A stretch of DNA of 64,000 bases, from NCBI RefSeq assembly GCF_020009625.1, contig NZ_JAIHLP010000002.1, positions 2,046,001 through 2,110,000 of the forward strand. The letters run 5' to 3'. The number at the start of each line of letters is the position of its first letter. The stretch's first letter is position 1. This document shows, one piece after another, positions 1 through 7,434 of this stretch. The translations under genes and the position numbers were made by a program. The notes under the pieces are model-generated. The model saw nothing but the letters and a program-made list of their open reading frames with translations, was not told the origin of the DNA and did no database searches. The stretch is from Leifsonia poae. Its GTDB lineage: Bacteria; Actinomycetota; Actinomycetes; Actinomycetales; Microbacteriaceae.

Positions 1-374
1 ATCGAACCCGGGGTCGTCATGGCCGCCGCGATTCCCATCACCACGCGTACGGCGATCAACTGCTCGGCCGTTGTGACGAATGCGGTCGCCAGGCTTGCGA
101 CGCCGAGGAGCACCAGACCGATGAGCATCACGCGGCGGCGACCGTATCGGTCGGCCATCGCGCCGAACAGCAGCATCAGACCCCCGAACACCACGGCGTA
201 GCTGCCGGTCACCCACTGCAATGCGGTCGTCGATGCGTGAAGGTCGCGGCCGATCGTGGGTAGCGCGACGTTCAGGATCGAGTTGTCGAGCATCTCGAAG
301 AGGAAGATCGCCGACAGCCCGCCCAGGGCCAGCCATGACCCGCGCAGCGTAGTAGAACGTTGTTCGTTATTCAC
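1..374 (-). CDS. MFS drug exporter, DHA2-like (3' part outside window)
   Basis: Only the first 124 codons are present; the gene runs off the left edge. The translation starts VNNEQRSTTLRGSW and continues into helices typical of 14-TM proton antiporters of the EmrB/QacA group, including motif A in the loop after helix 2 (GAMADRYGRRRVM) and the helix-1 stretch FEMLDNSILNVALP. It should sit in the cytoplasmic membrane and export a toxic compound. GTG at 374 was chosen because a TTGACA box (406-411) and TAGAAC (382-387) lie 18 bp apart just upstream on the same strand, leaving only 7 nt of leader. It is divergent from the TetR gene at 426, which very likely represses it through the palindrome between them. 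Substrate unknown. Confidence 0.85.
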   Translation of the reverse strand, partial: MNNEQRSTTLRGSWLALGGLSAIFLFEMLDNSILNVALPTIGRDLHASTTALQWVTGSYAVVFGGLMLLFGAMADRYGRRRVMLIGLVLLGVASLATAFVTTAEQLIAVRVVMGIAAAMTTPGS

Positions 375-375
375 A

Positions 376-403
376 AACACTGTTCTACTTGCAGAACAGT
401 GTT
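376..403. promoter_or_regulatory. TetR operator between the MFS and tetR genes
   Basis: A perfect 11-bp inverted repeat, AACACTGTTCT and its reverse complement, separated by 6 bp. It covers the spacer and -10 box of the leftward MFS promoter (TTGACA at 406-411, TAGAAC at 382-387) and lies just upstream of the -10 box of the rightward tetR gene. Dyads of this length between divergent tetR/exporter pairs are usual operators; binding here would silence both genes. Confidence 0.8.
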
Positions 404-413
404 CGTGTCAAGG

Positions 414-419
414 TACGAT
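414..419 (+). promoter_or_regulatory. -10 box of tetR (leaderless)
   Basis: TACGAT lies 6 nt before the ATG at 426, and no Shine-Dalgarno fits that start. This spacing places transcription initiation at or beside the start codon. Confidence 0.55.
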
Positions 420-425
420 GGCATC

Positions 426-1172
426 ATGGCATCCCCACAGCAGCGTCGCGCCGCCCGGCACGCGACCGCCGAACCCTCGCTCACCGGCCGCAAAGCGCCC
501 ATCACCGTCGACCGGATCACGGATGCGGCGCTCGCGATCGTCGCTGCCGACGGATACGACGCCCTGACCATGCGCAGGGTCGCCGCGCTGCTCGAGACCG
601 GTCCCGCATCGCTCTACGCCCATGTCGTCAACAAGGCCGACCTCGGCGAACTCGTCATCGGCCGCCTCTGCCGCGAAGTCGACCTGCCCGAACCAGACCC
701 CGCGCAATGGCGCCGGCAGATCACCGACATCTGCACCCAACTCCGCGACCAATACGCGAAATACCCCGGGGTCTCCCGCGCCGCCCTCGCGATGGATGTG
801 ACCGACCTCGACGTTCTGCGCGTCAACGAGGGGATGCTGGCCATCCTGATCGCCGGTGGCATCGACCCCCGGATCGCCACCTGGACCATCGACGCGCTGT
901 TCCTCTACGTCGGGGCGTACGCGATGGATGTCGCCGTCGCAGGAGCGGGCCCGGACACGGGCGACCGCCGACTCGGCACGAACGATCGAATCGACCTCAT
1001 CGCCCGCTTCCGAGCGCTCCCCGCCGACCGCTTCCCGAACATCCGCACCTACGCGACCGAATTGACGTCCGGAACAGAGCACGAGCGCTTCGACTTCTCG
1101 CTCGGTCTCCTCCTGGGCAACCTTGCCCAACTGGAATCGAACGCGGCGCAATCGACCGCGGCACACGCCTGA
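426..1172 (+). CDS. TetR/AcrR-family repressor
   Basis: A 248-residue regulator. The N-terminal helix-turn-helix spans about residues 25-72 (DRITDAALAIVAADGYDALTMRRVAALL, then GPASLYAHVVNKADL), and the rest is an all-helical ligand domain resembling the TetR_C group seen next to drug exporters. It should bind the 28-bp palindrome at 376-403 and repress the divergent MFS gene and itself until a ligand binds. ATG at 426 is preferred over an in-frame upstream ATG at 360 because the latter would read through the operator and the neighbour's promoter. Inducer unknown. Confidence 0.88.
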   Translation: MASPQQRRAARHATAEPSLTGRKAPITVDRITDAALAIVAADGYDALTMRRVAALLETGPASLYAHVVNKADLGELVIGRLCREVDLPEPDPAQWRRQITDICTQLRDQYAKYPGVSRAALAMDVTDLDVLRVNEGMLAILIAGGIDPRIATWTIDALFLYVGAYAMDVAVAGAGPDTGDRRLGTNDRIDLIARFRALPADRFPNIRTYATELTSGTEHERFDFSLGLLLGNLAQLESNAAQSTAAHA

Positions 1173-1212
1173 TCGGCGCTCTCGAGAACATGCTGCCTCT
1201 CATTCCATCGAG

Positions 1213-1746
1213 TCAGTGGCGCGGCGGCGCGCTCATCCCGAGGTCGGTGCAGAAGGCGTGCACACTCGAGGTGTCGCCCTCCGGGCGGGGGAAGACGGCC
1301 GGCACCTGATCCGGGCGCAGGCAGGCGACCAGTGGCGGCACGGCGAACTCGGTTCCAGCCGGCGCCGTCGATGCGGAGAAGACGCCCACCCGCCAGGCGG
1401 CGGCGCAGTTCTCGATCGCCGCGGCGAAACGATCCGCGGGGTCGGCGATCGCCGTGGTGTGCCCGTCCGGGCCGGTCATCTCGTCGGGGATGCCGGCCTG
1501 GGCGAACCGGGAGTTCGCATCCGGCGCGCTGTAGCAGTACGCGGTGCGCGCCTGCATCTTCTGGTTCGCGATGGTCACGGCGGCGATACCCGCGCCGCCG
1601 CCCACGAGCAGAACGGCTATGCCGGCCGCCACGAGGCGGTGCCGCTTCGCGCGGCCCCGGGTCTCGGTGTCGAGCCTGACGAACAGCTCGCGCTCCATGC
1701 GGAGGGTGGTGCCGTCTGGGAGGGGAGGAAGGTGGCCGATGGTCAT
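1213..1746 (-). CDS. Single-pass membrane protein encoded after the sigma factor
   Basis: 177 residues. A cytoplasmic N-terminus of about 36 residues is followed by one hydrophobic helix (about residues 40-60, LVAAGIAVLLVGGGAGIAAVTI) and an outside domain with four cysteines (in TAYCYS, ENCAA, VACLRP, AFCTD) that could form disulfides. The start codon lies one base beyond the stop of the sigma-factor gene at 1748, so the two are translated together. Position suggests an anti-sigma or sensor role, but I see no zinc anti-sigma motif (HxxxCxxC), so function stays open. Confidence 0.75.
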   Translation of the reverse strand: MTIGHLPPLPDGTTLRMERELFVRLDTETRGRAKRHRLVAAGIAVLLVGGGAGIAAVTIANQKMQARTAYCYSAPDANSRFAQAGIPDEMTGPDGHTTAIADPADRFAAAIENCAAAWRVGVFSASTAPAGTEFAVPPLVACLRPDQVPAVFPRPEGDTSSVHAFCTDLGMSAPPRH

Positions 1747-1747
1747 G

Positions 1748-2335
1748 TCAGTGCCCCCGTTTCAGGAGAGTCAGTTCGGTTCGGAGACGCTGCTTCATCC
1801 GTGAGAGCCGGTTGCGCACCGATCCGTGGCTGAGGCCGAGCCGCGCGGCGGCCTCCTTGTAGGTGAGGTCTTCGACGAGACAGAGACGGAAGATGTCCCT
1901 GTCCTCTTCCGGCATCGCAGCGATCATGGCCTCGAGACCGCGCATCGCCTCCCTGCTGATCGACAGGTCTTCGGGGCTGGGGGCGTCCGCCTCGAGGTCG
2001 GCGCTGGTCTCGAGCGGCACCGTCGGGCGGCGTTGCACAGCGCGCATGCGGTTCTTCGCGAGGAAGCGTGCCGTCGTGACGAGCCACGGCAGGGTCGATT
2101 CCCCCACCAGGTCGATGCCGTCCCGTTTCGTCCACAGCGTCATGAAGGCGTCGACCGCGATCTCCTCGGCATCCGGCCGGGACTGCAGCACCGAGAACGC
2201 CGCCCAGTACACCGGAACGTGGTGCAGCTGGTAGAGCTGACGGAAAGCATTCCGGTCGCCGGCCACCACCTGCTGGAACAGCGCAGCCTCCGCGAGCCCG
2301 GGTGGGCTCTCACCCGGCCGTGCCTCCGTCGTCAT
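1748..2335 (-). CDS. ECF-type RNA polymerase sigma factor
   Basis: 195 residues with the two expected regions: sigma-2 (about residues 20-90, with the core-binding stretch FRQLYQLHHVPVYWAAF and DAEEIAVDAFMTLW) and sigma-4 (about 130-188, with the helix-turn-helix TYKEAAARLGLSHGSVRNRL). It directs RNA polymerase to a specific stress or envelope regulon. The Shine-Dalgarno GGAGGG sits 6 nt before the ATG at 2335. The next gene downstream, a membrane protein, is almost abutting and is the natural candidate for its controller. The regulon cannot be read from this window. Confidence 0.88.
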   Translation of the reverse strand: MTTEARPGESPPGLAEAALFQQVVAGDRNAFRQLYQLHHVPVYWAAFSVLQSRPDAEEIAVDAFMTLWTKRDGIDLVGESTLPWLVTTARFLAKNRMRAVQRRPTVPLETSADLEADAPSPEDLSISREAMRGLEAMIAAMPEEDRDIFRLCLVEDLTYKEAAARLGLSHGSVRNRLSRMKQRLRTELTLLKRGH

Positions 2336-2594
2336 CCCGAGCCCTCCCCCGTCGTCGTGCGGCCGACGGCGAGCCCAACGATGCCGTCATCTTGAGGTGT
2401 TCGCCACGAGGCCGGCCGTCTCACCGTCACACGAAATGCGCATCCCTTTCTCCAATGTTCACGAAAACGGATGCGTCTCAAAACGGTCGACCGGTCGGCG
2501 TGTCGCCACGCGCTCGGTTGACGAGCCGCCATCGGTCGAGTTGATTGAGTATGCAGCCTTTCGGGTGGGCTGCCAACCCGTGAGGAGAGCGACG

Positions 2595-3179
2595 ATGCGT
2601 GCTAGGGGATATCGCCTGGGGGCGCTCGTGGGGGGCCTGGGGTTGATCGCGACGATGTCGACGATGGGGGTGGGGGCCGCGAACGCGACGCCCGCCCCGT
2701 CGGCACCGCCGGCGGACAAGTCCTGCTGGATCGCCATCGACACCGGCGACAGCCTCTGCGTTCCCGCCGGCGACGACCTGGTGGCCGCCGTTGCGGAACA
2801 GAAGGGCGTTCGACTCGTCATCCCCGACGGCACGGTTCTCGGTGGCGTGGCCGTGAACTCCGCACGTTCAGACCTCGCACCGGCCGCGGCGCTGGCGAGC
2901 GTCGCACTCTCCGCGATCTACGACGACGTGAACTACGGCGGAAGCTCGTACGTCATGTCGGTCAGCGGCGGCAATTGCTCGGTCTCGGCCTACGGACTCA
3001 CCGATCTGAACGGGATCGGCTGGTACGGCCGGGTCTCGTCGTACAAGAGCTTCGGCACCTGCAAGACCGCCCTCTTCAAGAACACGAACTACGGAGGGAC
3101 CTCCACCGGCTACGCCGTCAACGCCGCCTCGCTCGGGTCGATGAACGACCAGGCGAAATCGTGGCGCGTCTCGGGCTGA
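2595..3179 (+). CDS. Secreted peptidase-inhibitor I36 / crystallin-like protein
   Basis: 194 residues. ATG at 2595 follows GAGGAGAG at 2582-2589. A Sec signal peptide covers about residues 1-34 (RARGYRLGALVGGLGL, ending near GAANATP). The C-terminal 90 residues contain two crystallin-like motifs, AIYDDVNYGGSSYVM and ALFKNTNYGGTSTGY, with the phrases YGRVSSYKSF and MNDQAKSWRV that mark the I36 (SMI/beta-gamma crystallin) family of secreted actinobacterial inhibitors. Cysteines in NCSVSAY and GTCKTA likely pair. It probably inhibits extracellular peptidases or binds calcium. Divergent from the sigma-factor gene; no operator noticed in the 259-bp gap. Confidence 0.8.
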   Translation: MRARGYRLGALVGGLGLIATMSTMGVGAANATPAPSAPPADKSCWIAIDTGDSLCVPAGDDLVAAVAEQKGVRLVIPDGTVLGGVAVNSARSDLAPAAALASVALSAIYDDVNYGGSSYVMSVSGGNCSVSAYGLTDLNGIGWYGRVSSYKSFGTCKTALFKNTNYGGTSTGYAVNAASLGSMNDQAKSWRVSG

Positions 3180-3197
3180 GACGATCTCGCGGTCTGA

Positions 3198-3226
3198 GGA
3201 CACTACTGGAGTAGACACTCTTGTCC
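3198..3226. promoter_or_regulatory. Nested dyad upstream of a 39-codon ORF
   Basis: An inner palindrome CTACT-GG-AGTAG (3203-3214) is enclosed by an outer inverted pair GGACA (3198-3202) and TGTCC (3222-3226). CTACN-type dyads resemble BlaI/CopY-class operators, but RNA folding is equally possible because it sits just before a ribosome binding site. Confidence 0.35.
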
Positions 3227-3244
3227 ACGACAAAGGAGACTCCG

Positions 3245-3364
3245 ATGACCTCGAACCCGTCCCCGTCCGCCCGCCCCGGATCCCTGGCCTCCGCCATCGA
3301 CCTTCCGCCCACGCAGCCGATCGACATCTCCGAGCTGATCACCCGCGCTCTCGCCGAACACTGA
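3245..3364 (+). CDS. Small ORF, 39 residues, unknown function
   Basis: An ATG at 3245 preceded by a strong Shine-Dalgarno (AAAGGAG at 3232-3238, 6 nt spacing) opens a 39-codon frame that ends with TGA at 3362. The peptide is proline/serine-rich at the start (MTSNPSPSARPGSLAS) and ends in a possible amphipathic helix (IDISELITRALAEH). No cysteines, so it is not an obvious lanthipeptide or disulfide peptide. It lies downstream of the secreted I36 protein and converges on a flavoprotein gene. Evidence that it is real is the ribosome binding site and the dyad in front of it; I do not recognise any family. Confidence 0.45.
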   Translation: MTSNPSPSARPGSLASAIDLPPTQPIDISELITRALAEH

Positions 3365-3378
3365 CCGAGCTGCGCCGG

Positions 3379-4452
3379 CTAGAGCTGAGCCATGATCTGG
3401 CGGGCGATCACACGCCCCGCCCGATTGGCGCCGATCGTGCTGGCCTGCGGGCCGTAGCCGGCCAGGAAGATGCGCGGATCCTGCCAGGAGGCGCCGGAGG
3501 CGACCGTGAGGCCGCCCGCCTTCTCGCGCAGCTTCAGCGGAGCGAGGTGACGCAGTTCGGGTCGGAAGCCCGTCGCCCAGATGATCGTATCCGCCTCGGT
3601 GAACGAACCGTCGGACCAGCGCACACCGTGCTCTTCGATGGCGGCGAACATCGGGCGTTCCACGAGTAGGCCACGGTCGACGCCGGAGGCGATGCGCCGG
3701 GTCCTCGGCACGCCCGTGCCGCTCACGATGCTGGGGAGCGCCCCGCCGGCGCGGGCCGCCGCATCCTGGGCCGCCACCGCTGCGACGCCGCCCTCGATGG
3801 TCAGCTCCGACTCATCCTTGAACTCGACCGGACGACGGGTGGCCCAGGTGACCTGCCGCACCACATGCTCCAGTTCCAGCAGGAAGCCGATCGCCGACGT
3901 GCCGCCGCCGACCACGACCACCGACTGCCCGGCGAACTCGTCGGCGGCGAGGTAGGAGGACGTGTGCACATGCCGTCCGGCGAATACGTTCATTCCCGGG
4001 TAGTAGGGCACGAAAGGTGCACCCCAGGTTCCGCTGGCGTTCACAACGACGCGGGCGACCGTCTCGCCGGCCGTGTGCTGCACCACGAGGTCGGCCCCAC
4101 GGTCGAACACGCTCGTCACCGTCACCGGCCGCTGCACGGCGAGCCCGAAATGCTCCTCGTATCGGCGGTAGTAACCGGCGACGATGTCCTTGGCGGGAAG
4201 AGACCGGTCGGCGGTCTCGAAACTGATACCCAGCTCCGCCATGCCCGGCAGGTCGTTGACATGATGAGCACTGCCCAGTTTGAGCGCATCCCACCGATGC
4301 TGCCAGGCCCCGCCGGTGGCCGGGCCGCGGTCGTAGAGCACGAAATCGACGCCGGGCGTGAGCTCGAAACGGCGCAGATAGTAGGCGACGGCGAGGCCCG
4401 CCTGGCCCGCACCGACGATCGCCACCTGGGTCTCGGTGTTCGTCGCGGTCAC
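3379..4452 (-). CDS. FAD-dependent monooxygenase (FMO/BVMO-like)
   Basis: 357 residues. The FAD-binding Rossmann motif is at residues 12-17 (VGAGQAGLAVAYYL) and the NAD(P)H-binding motif near the middle (VVVVGGGTSAIGFLLELE). The phrases GGAWQHRWDALKLGSAHHVNDLPG and NASGTWGAPFVPYYPG, and IIWATGFRPELRHL near the end, are typical of class B flavoprotein monooxygenases related to CzcO/TrkA-type putative oxidoreductases. It probably oxygenates a small organic substrate using NADPH and oxygen. GTG at 4452 follows GGGATGAG. Substrate unknown. The palindrome at 4513-4529 may control it. Confidence 0.82.
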   Translation of the reverse strand: MTATNTETQVAIVGAGQAGLAVAYYLRRFELTPGVDFVLYDRGPATGGAWQHRWDALKLGSAHHVNDLPGMAELGISFETADRSLPAKDIVAGYYRRYEEHFGLAVQRPVTVTSVFDRGADLVVQHTAGETVARVVVNASGTWGAPFVPYYPGMNVFAGRHVHTSSYLAADEFAGQSVVVVGGGTSAIGFLLELEHVVRQVTWATRRPVEFKDESELTIEGGVAAVAAQDAAARAGGALPSIVSGTGVPRTRRIASGVDRGLLVERPMFAAIEEHGVRWSDGSFTEADTIIWATGFRPELRHLAPLKLREKAGGLTVASGASWQDPRIFLAGYGPQASTIGANRAGRVIARQIMAQL

Positions 4453-4512
4453 GCGCTCATCCCATCATTCATGCCTGTGTGGGAACTCGGGGCGGGGCGG
4501 GTCCCCCATGCT

Positions 4513-4529
4513 AAACTAGCGGTTAGTTT
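4513..4529. promoter_or_regulatory. Palindrome in the divergent flavoprotein/DUF3073 promoter region
   Basis: AAACTA, 5 bp, TAGTTT: a 6-bp inverted repeat between the flavin monooxygenase (leftward) and DUF3073 (rightward). The form matches many TetR-type operators, but no regulator gene is adjacent. Confidence 0.4.
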
Positions 4530-4598
4530 TCACTGTTCCTGTTCGGATTCCCGGGTGGCTCATTGCCCACCCGGCCTGGCACCGTAAGGGGGTCACGC

Positions 4599-4808
4599 AT
4601 GGGGCGCGGCCGTCAAAAGGCAAAGCACACCAAGATCGCGCGCGAGCTGAAGTCGTTCAGCCCGGACGTGAACTACGACGCGCTCGAGCGCGAGCTCACC
4701 GGGCACGCCCACCACGACACTCAGTACGACGCGTGGGCCGACTACGAGCCCGACGCCGGTGGCTACCAGGAAGACTTCGAGGAGCACGACCAGCCGAAGC
4801 GCGCATAG
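4599..4808 (+). CDS. DUF3073 family protein
   Basis: 69 residues, highly polar: MGRGRQKAKHTKIARELK opens with a basic segment and is followed by an acidic, aromatic-rich tail (DYEPDAGGYQEDFEEHD). This is the conserved actinobacterial DUF3073 protein, found in nearly all members of the phylum and normally next to purine genes. Start at 4599 follows AAGGGGG at 4586-4592. Function not established; the basic head suggests RNA or ribosome association, which is only inference. Confidence 0.85.
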   Translation: MGRGRQKAKHTKIARELKSFSPDVNYDALERELTGHAHHDTQYDAWADYEPDAGGYQEDFEEHDQPKRA

Positions 4809-4823
4809 CCGACCGAGGCGCCG

Positions 4824-5438
4824 CTAGAGCCAGCCCTTTTCGGCGGCGATCGCCGCCGCCTCCGAACGGTTCCGCGCACCCGTCTTGCCGATCGCGCTCG
4901 ACAGGTGGTTGCGCACGGTTCCTTCGCTGAGGTGCAGCGCGCGGGCGATGTCTGTGATGCTGCCACCCTGCGCGGCCACGACGATCACCTCCGTCTCACG
5001 CGGCGTGAGCGGCGAGCTGCCGGAGGCGAGCGACTCCGCGGCGAGCGCCGGGTCGACGACGCGCAGGCCCGAGGCCACGCGTCGCACCGCATCCGCGAGC
5101 TGACCGGAGGGCGTGTCTTTGACGACGAATCCCGAAGCCCCCGCCTCCATCGCGCGGCGCAGATAGCCGGGCCGGCCGAAGGTGGTCACGATCAACGAGC
5201 GGCACGACGGCAGCGTCTCCCGCAGCGCCGATGCCACCTGGATGCCGTCCAACCCCGGCATCTCCACATCCAGCAGCGCCACATCAACCAAGCCGGCACG
5301 TGCCGCCGCCACCACCTCGTCACCTCGGCCTACCTGCGCGACCACCTCGAGGTCGGCCTCCAGGTCGAGGAGCGCCGCGAGTGCCCCGCGCACCAGCGCC
5401 TGATCGTCGGCCAGGAGCAGCCGGATGGTCTCGGTCAC
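4824..5438 (-). CDS. LuxR/NarL-type response regulator of the ABC exporter
   Basis: 204 residues. Receiver domain 1-120 with acidic pocket D11-D12, phospho-acceptor D57 (LLDVEMPG) and conserved T/K switch positions (VTTFGRPGYL, FVVKDTPSG). C-terminal LuxR helix-turn-helix about 140-200 (LTPRETEVIVVAAQGGSITDIA, then LHLSEGTVRNHLS). Its GTG start overlaps the kinase stop (GTGA), so the pair is co-translated. It should regulate the exporter operon of which it is the last gene; the palindrome at 8448-8469 is the best candidate site. Confidence 0.9.
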   Translation of the reverse strand: MTETIRLLLADDQALVRGALAALLDLEADLEVVAQVGRGDEVVAAARAGLVDVALLDVEMPGLDGIQVASALRETLPSCRSLIVTTFGRPGYLRRAMEAGASGFVVKDTPSGQLADAVRRVASGLRVVDPALAAESLASGSSPLTPRETEVIVVAAQGGSITDIARALHLSEGTVRNHLSSAIGKTGARNRSEAAAIAAEKGWL

Positions 5439-6613
5439 GCTTTCGCCTTCCGTACGGTCAAACGGACGCCGCCGTGCTCGCTCGGGCCGACGAGCACCCG
5501 GGCTCCGACCGTACGCGCGCGGACGGTGAGGCCGTCGAGGCCCGAACCGCGCGTCGGGGTCGCCGCCACGTCGACATCGGGCGCACCCACCACGCCCACC
5601 GCGGCCAAACCGCGCCCGTCATCCTCGATCTCGAGGGTGTCTGGCGAGACCGTCACCCAGCAGTTCCGCGAGCCGGAGTGACGGATGACATTCGTCACCC
5701 CTTCCCGCAGCACCCACCCGAAGAGCTCCCTCAGATTCGGGTCGACACCGTCGCCGCTCCGCGGAAGATGCGCCTCGATGTCGGCGGCCGCGAGCCCCGC
5801 CTGAGCGGCGGCGAGTTCGGTGGAGAGACTCATCTCGCGGTACCCGGCGACGGCCGCACGCAGATCGGCGAGAGCCGAACGGCTGAGACGTTCGATGTCG
5901 GCGATCTCGGCTTCCGCCTTCACCGGGTCGATCGTGACGAGACGCCGTGCCAGCTCCGATTTGACCGTGACGACGGTGAGGGAGTGCCCGAGCACGTCGT
6001 GCATGTCCCGCGAGAACCGCGCGCGCTCCTCGATCACGGCGAGCCTCGCGATCTCGCCCTGCGCCCGGCGGAGCCGACGGAACGACTCGAGCTGCCGGGC
6101 GAAGGCGAACATCATGATGCCGATCGACACCGTGATGAGGGCGATGTACCAGTTGTCGTCGAACGTCCCGGTGATCGTGATGATGACCAGCTGCGCCGCA
6201 CCGAGGCCACCGATGATGCCGATCGCCAGCGCCGGGCGGAAGGCGAGCATCCCGGTCATGCAGGCCACGTAGACCCACGTCCAGCACGCGGCGAGCCCGA
6301 TGAACGGGAACAGGGTCAACGTCAGCAGGAAGTACGCGGCGATGACCACCATCCTGGTCCGCTCGCTCGACGCCCAGAACAGCGGGGGAAGCACCAGGAA
6401 CCCGATACTGATGACCGCGAGCAGGGTGGTGACGATCACCTTCGTGCCCACGCTGCCCGGCCCCGCCCAAAGGGTGAAGAAGGTCGAGACCTGATAGATC
6501 AGCCCGATCAGCGCACCCGGATACCAGCGACGCGCGGAGAGGTGGGTCAGCTTCGCCCAGACGCCGTCGGGTGTCTCGTACTGCGAACTGTCCACCGTCA
6601 ACACACTAGTCAC
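5435..6613 (-). CDS. Membrane sensor histidine kinase (NarX/DesK type)
   Basis: About 392 residues. Five to six hydrophobic segments occupy the first 170 residues, with almost no extracytoplasmic loop, so it probably senses within the membrane. The HisKA_3 phosphorylation site reads RFSRDMHDVLGHSLTVV, and the ATPase domain has the N-box VLREGVTNVIRHS and the G-box IEDDGRGL. Start is uncertain: GTG 6613 is used, with GTG at 6604 or 6595 also in frame; the reading frame upstream of 6613 is a shadow of the permease gene. Operon order is ATPase, permease, kinase, regulator, the layout of exporters that respond to membrane-active compounds. Confidence 0.87.
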   Translation of the reverse strand: MTSVLTVDSSQYETPDGVWAKLTHLSARRWYPGALIGLIYQVSTFFTLWAGPGSVGTKVIVTTLLAVISIGFLVLPPLFWASSERTRMVVIAAYFLLTLTLFPFIGLAACWTWVYVACMTGMLAFRPALAIGIIGGLGAAQLVIITITGTFDDNWYIALITVSIGIMMFAFARQLESFRRLRRAQGEIARLAVIEERARFSRDMHDVLGHSLTVVTVKSELARRLVTIDPVKAEAEIADIERLSRSALADLRAAVAGYREMSLSTELAAAQAGLAAADIEAHLPRSGDGVDPNLRELFGWVLREGVTNVIRHSGSRNCWVTVSPDTLEIEDDGRGLAAVGVVGAPDVDVAATPTRGSGLDGLTVRARTVGARVLVGPSEHGGVRLTVRKAKA

Positions 6614-6690
6614 TGGATCCGGCCCCGGGCACGGCGCCCCGTCGCCGCTCCGGGCTGCGGGCCCGCGATCGTCTGCGGGGATCCACACCA

Positions 6691-7434
6691 TCAGCTGCGC
6701 GAGGCGTCTCGGCGGTAACGCCAGACGACGAGGCCGCCGAGCACGAGCGTCCACCCGAGGAGGACCAGAGCGGGCTCCAGCACCCCGCCGCTCTGGTGGG
6801 CGCCCATCTGCCCGAGCCGGTTCAGCCAATAGGAGGGAACGATCTGGGCAACGTTCGCGACCCAGGCCGGGAAGATCTGCAACGGAACCCAGAGCCCACC
6901 GAGCACCGCCATACCCATGAACACCGCCATGAAGAGGGGCTGGGCGAACTCCGGCTTCGCGAGCTGGCCGATCAGGATACCGAGCAGCGCGAACGGGACG
7001 ACTCCGAGCCACAGCCCGAGCCCCGCGGTCAGCCAGTTGCCGAGCGGCAGTGGCGAATGGAAGAGCATCGACGACACCGCGAAGATCACGATGATGGAGA
7101 CGAGCGCCATGAGCAGGGCGGCGATCAGCTTGGAGAAGAGGTAACCGAGGCCCGAGAGCGGTGTGATGCGCAACTGACGGTTCCAGCCGATGGACCGCTC
7201 GGTGACGATGTTGAACGCCTGCGACAGCGCCGCCATCATGCCGCCGTACCCGGCCACCTGGATGGTGGTGACCACGATCCATGGCAGCTTGGTGGTCGGG
7301 TCGACCTGCCCGCTCGCCCCGAAAGCGCCGCCGAAGGCGACGAGCATCACGAGAGGGACGGCGAGGGTGAAGACCAGTGCTCGCGCGTTCTTGATCTGGC
7401 GCAGAGACTCGAGTCCGAGGTAGGCGATGCTCAT
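6691..7434 (-). CDS. ABC-2 type exporter permease
   Basis: 247 residues with six predicted membrane helices (for example ARALVFTLAVPLVMLVAF, LIAALLMALVSIIVIFAV, LFMAVFMGMAVLGGLWVP). It begins MSIAYLGLESLRQIKNARAL, the usual start of ABC-2 permeases. ATG at 7434 overlaps the ATPase stop (ATGA). With the ATPase it should form an exporter for a lipid-like or antimicrobial compound; similar operons with a DesK/NarL pair include LnrLMN/YfiLMN, which is a comparison, not proof. Confidence 0.88.
   Translation of the reverse strand: MSIAYLGLESLRQIKNARALVFTLAVPLVMLVAFGGAFGASGQVDPTTKLPWIVVTTIQVAGYGGMMAALSQAFNIVTERSIGWNRQLRITPLSGLGYLFSKLIAALLMALVSIIVIFAVSSMLFHSPLPLGNWLTAGLGLWLGVVPFALLGILIGQLAKPEFAQPLFMAVFMGMAVLGGLWVPLQIFPAWVANVAQIVPSYWLNRLGQMGAHQSGGVLEPALVLLGWTLVLGGLVVWRYRRDASRS

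Noticed and set aside
408..1166. Minus-strand frame inside the first tetR gene
   Set aside because: Shadow of a well-supported TetR gene; composition typical of antisense high-GC frames.
1213..1746. Zinc-binding anti-sigma factor next to the ECF sigma gene
   Set aside because: The HxxxCxxC motif is absent; only gene position supports it, so it is left as an unknown membrane protein.
5681..5702. Second copy of the exporter operator inside the kinase gene
   Set aside because: The similar TGACATTCGTCAC string encodes the conserved N-box of the kinase (GVTNVIRHS) and its arms do not pair perfectly.
5435..7282. A single 615-residue kinase starting at 7282
   Set aside because: The first 220 residues are Arg/Pro-rich antisense-frame sequence overlapping the permease gene; the real kinase begins at about 6613.
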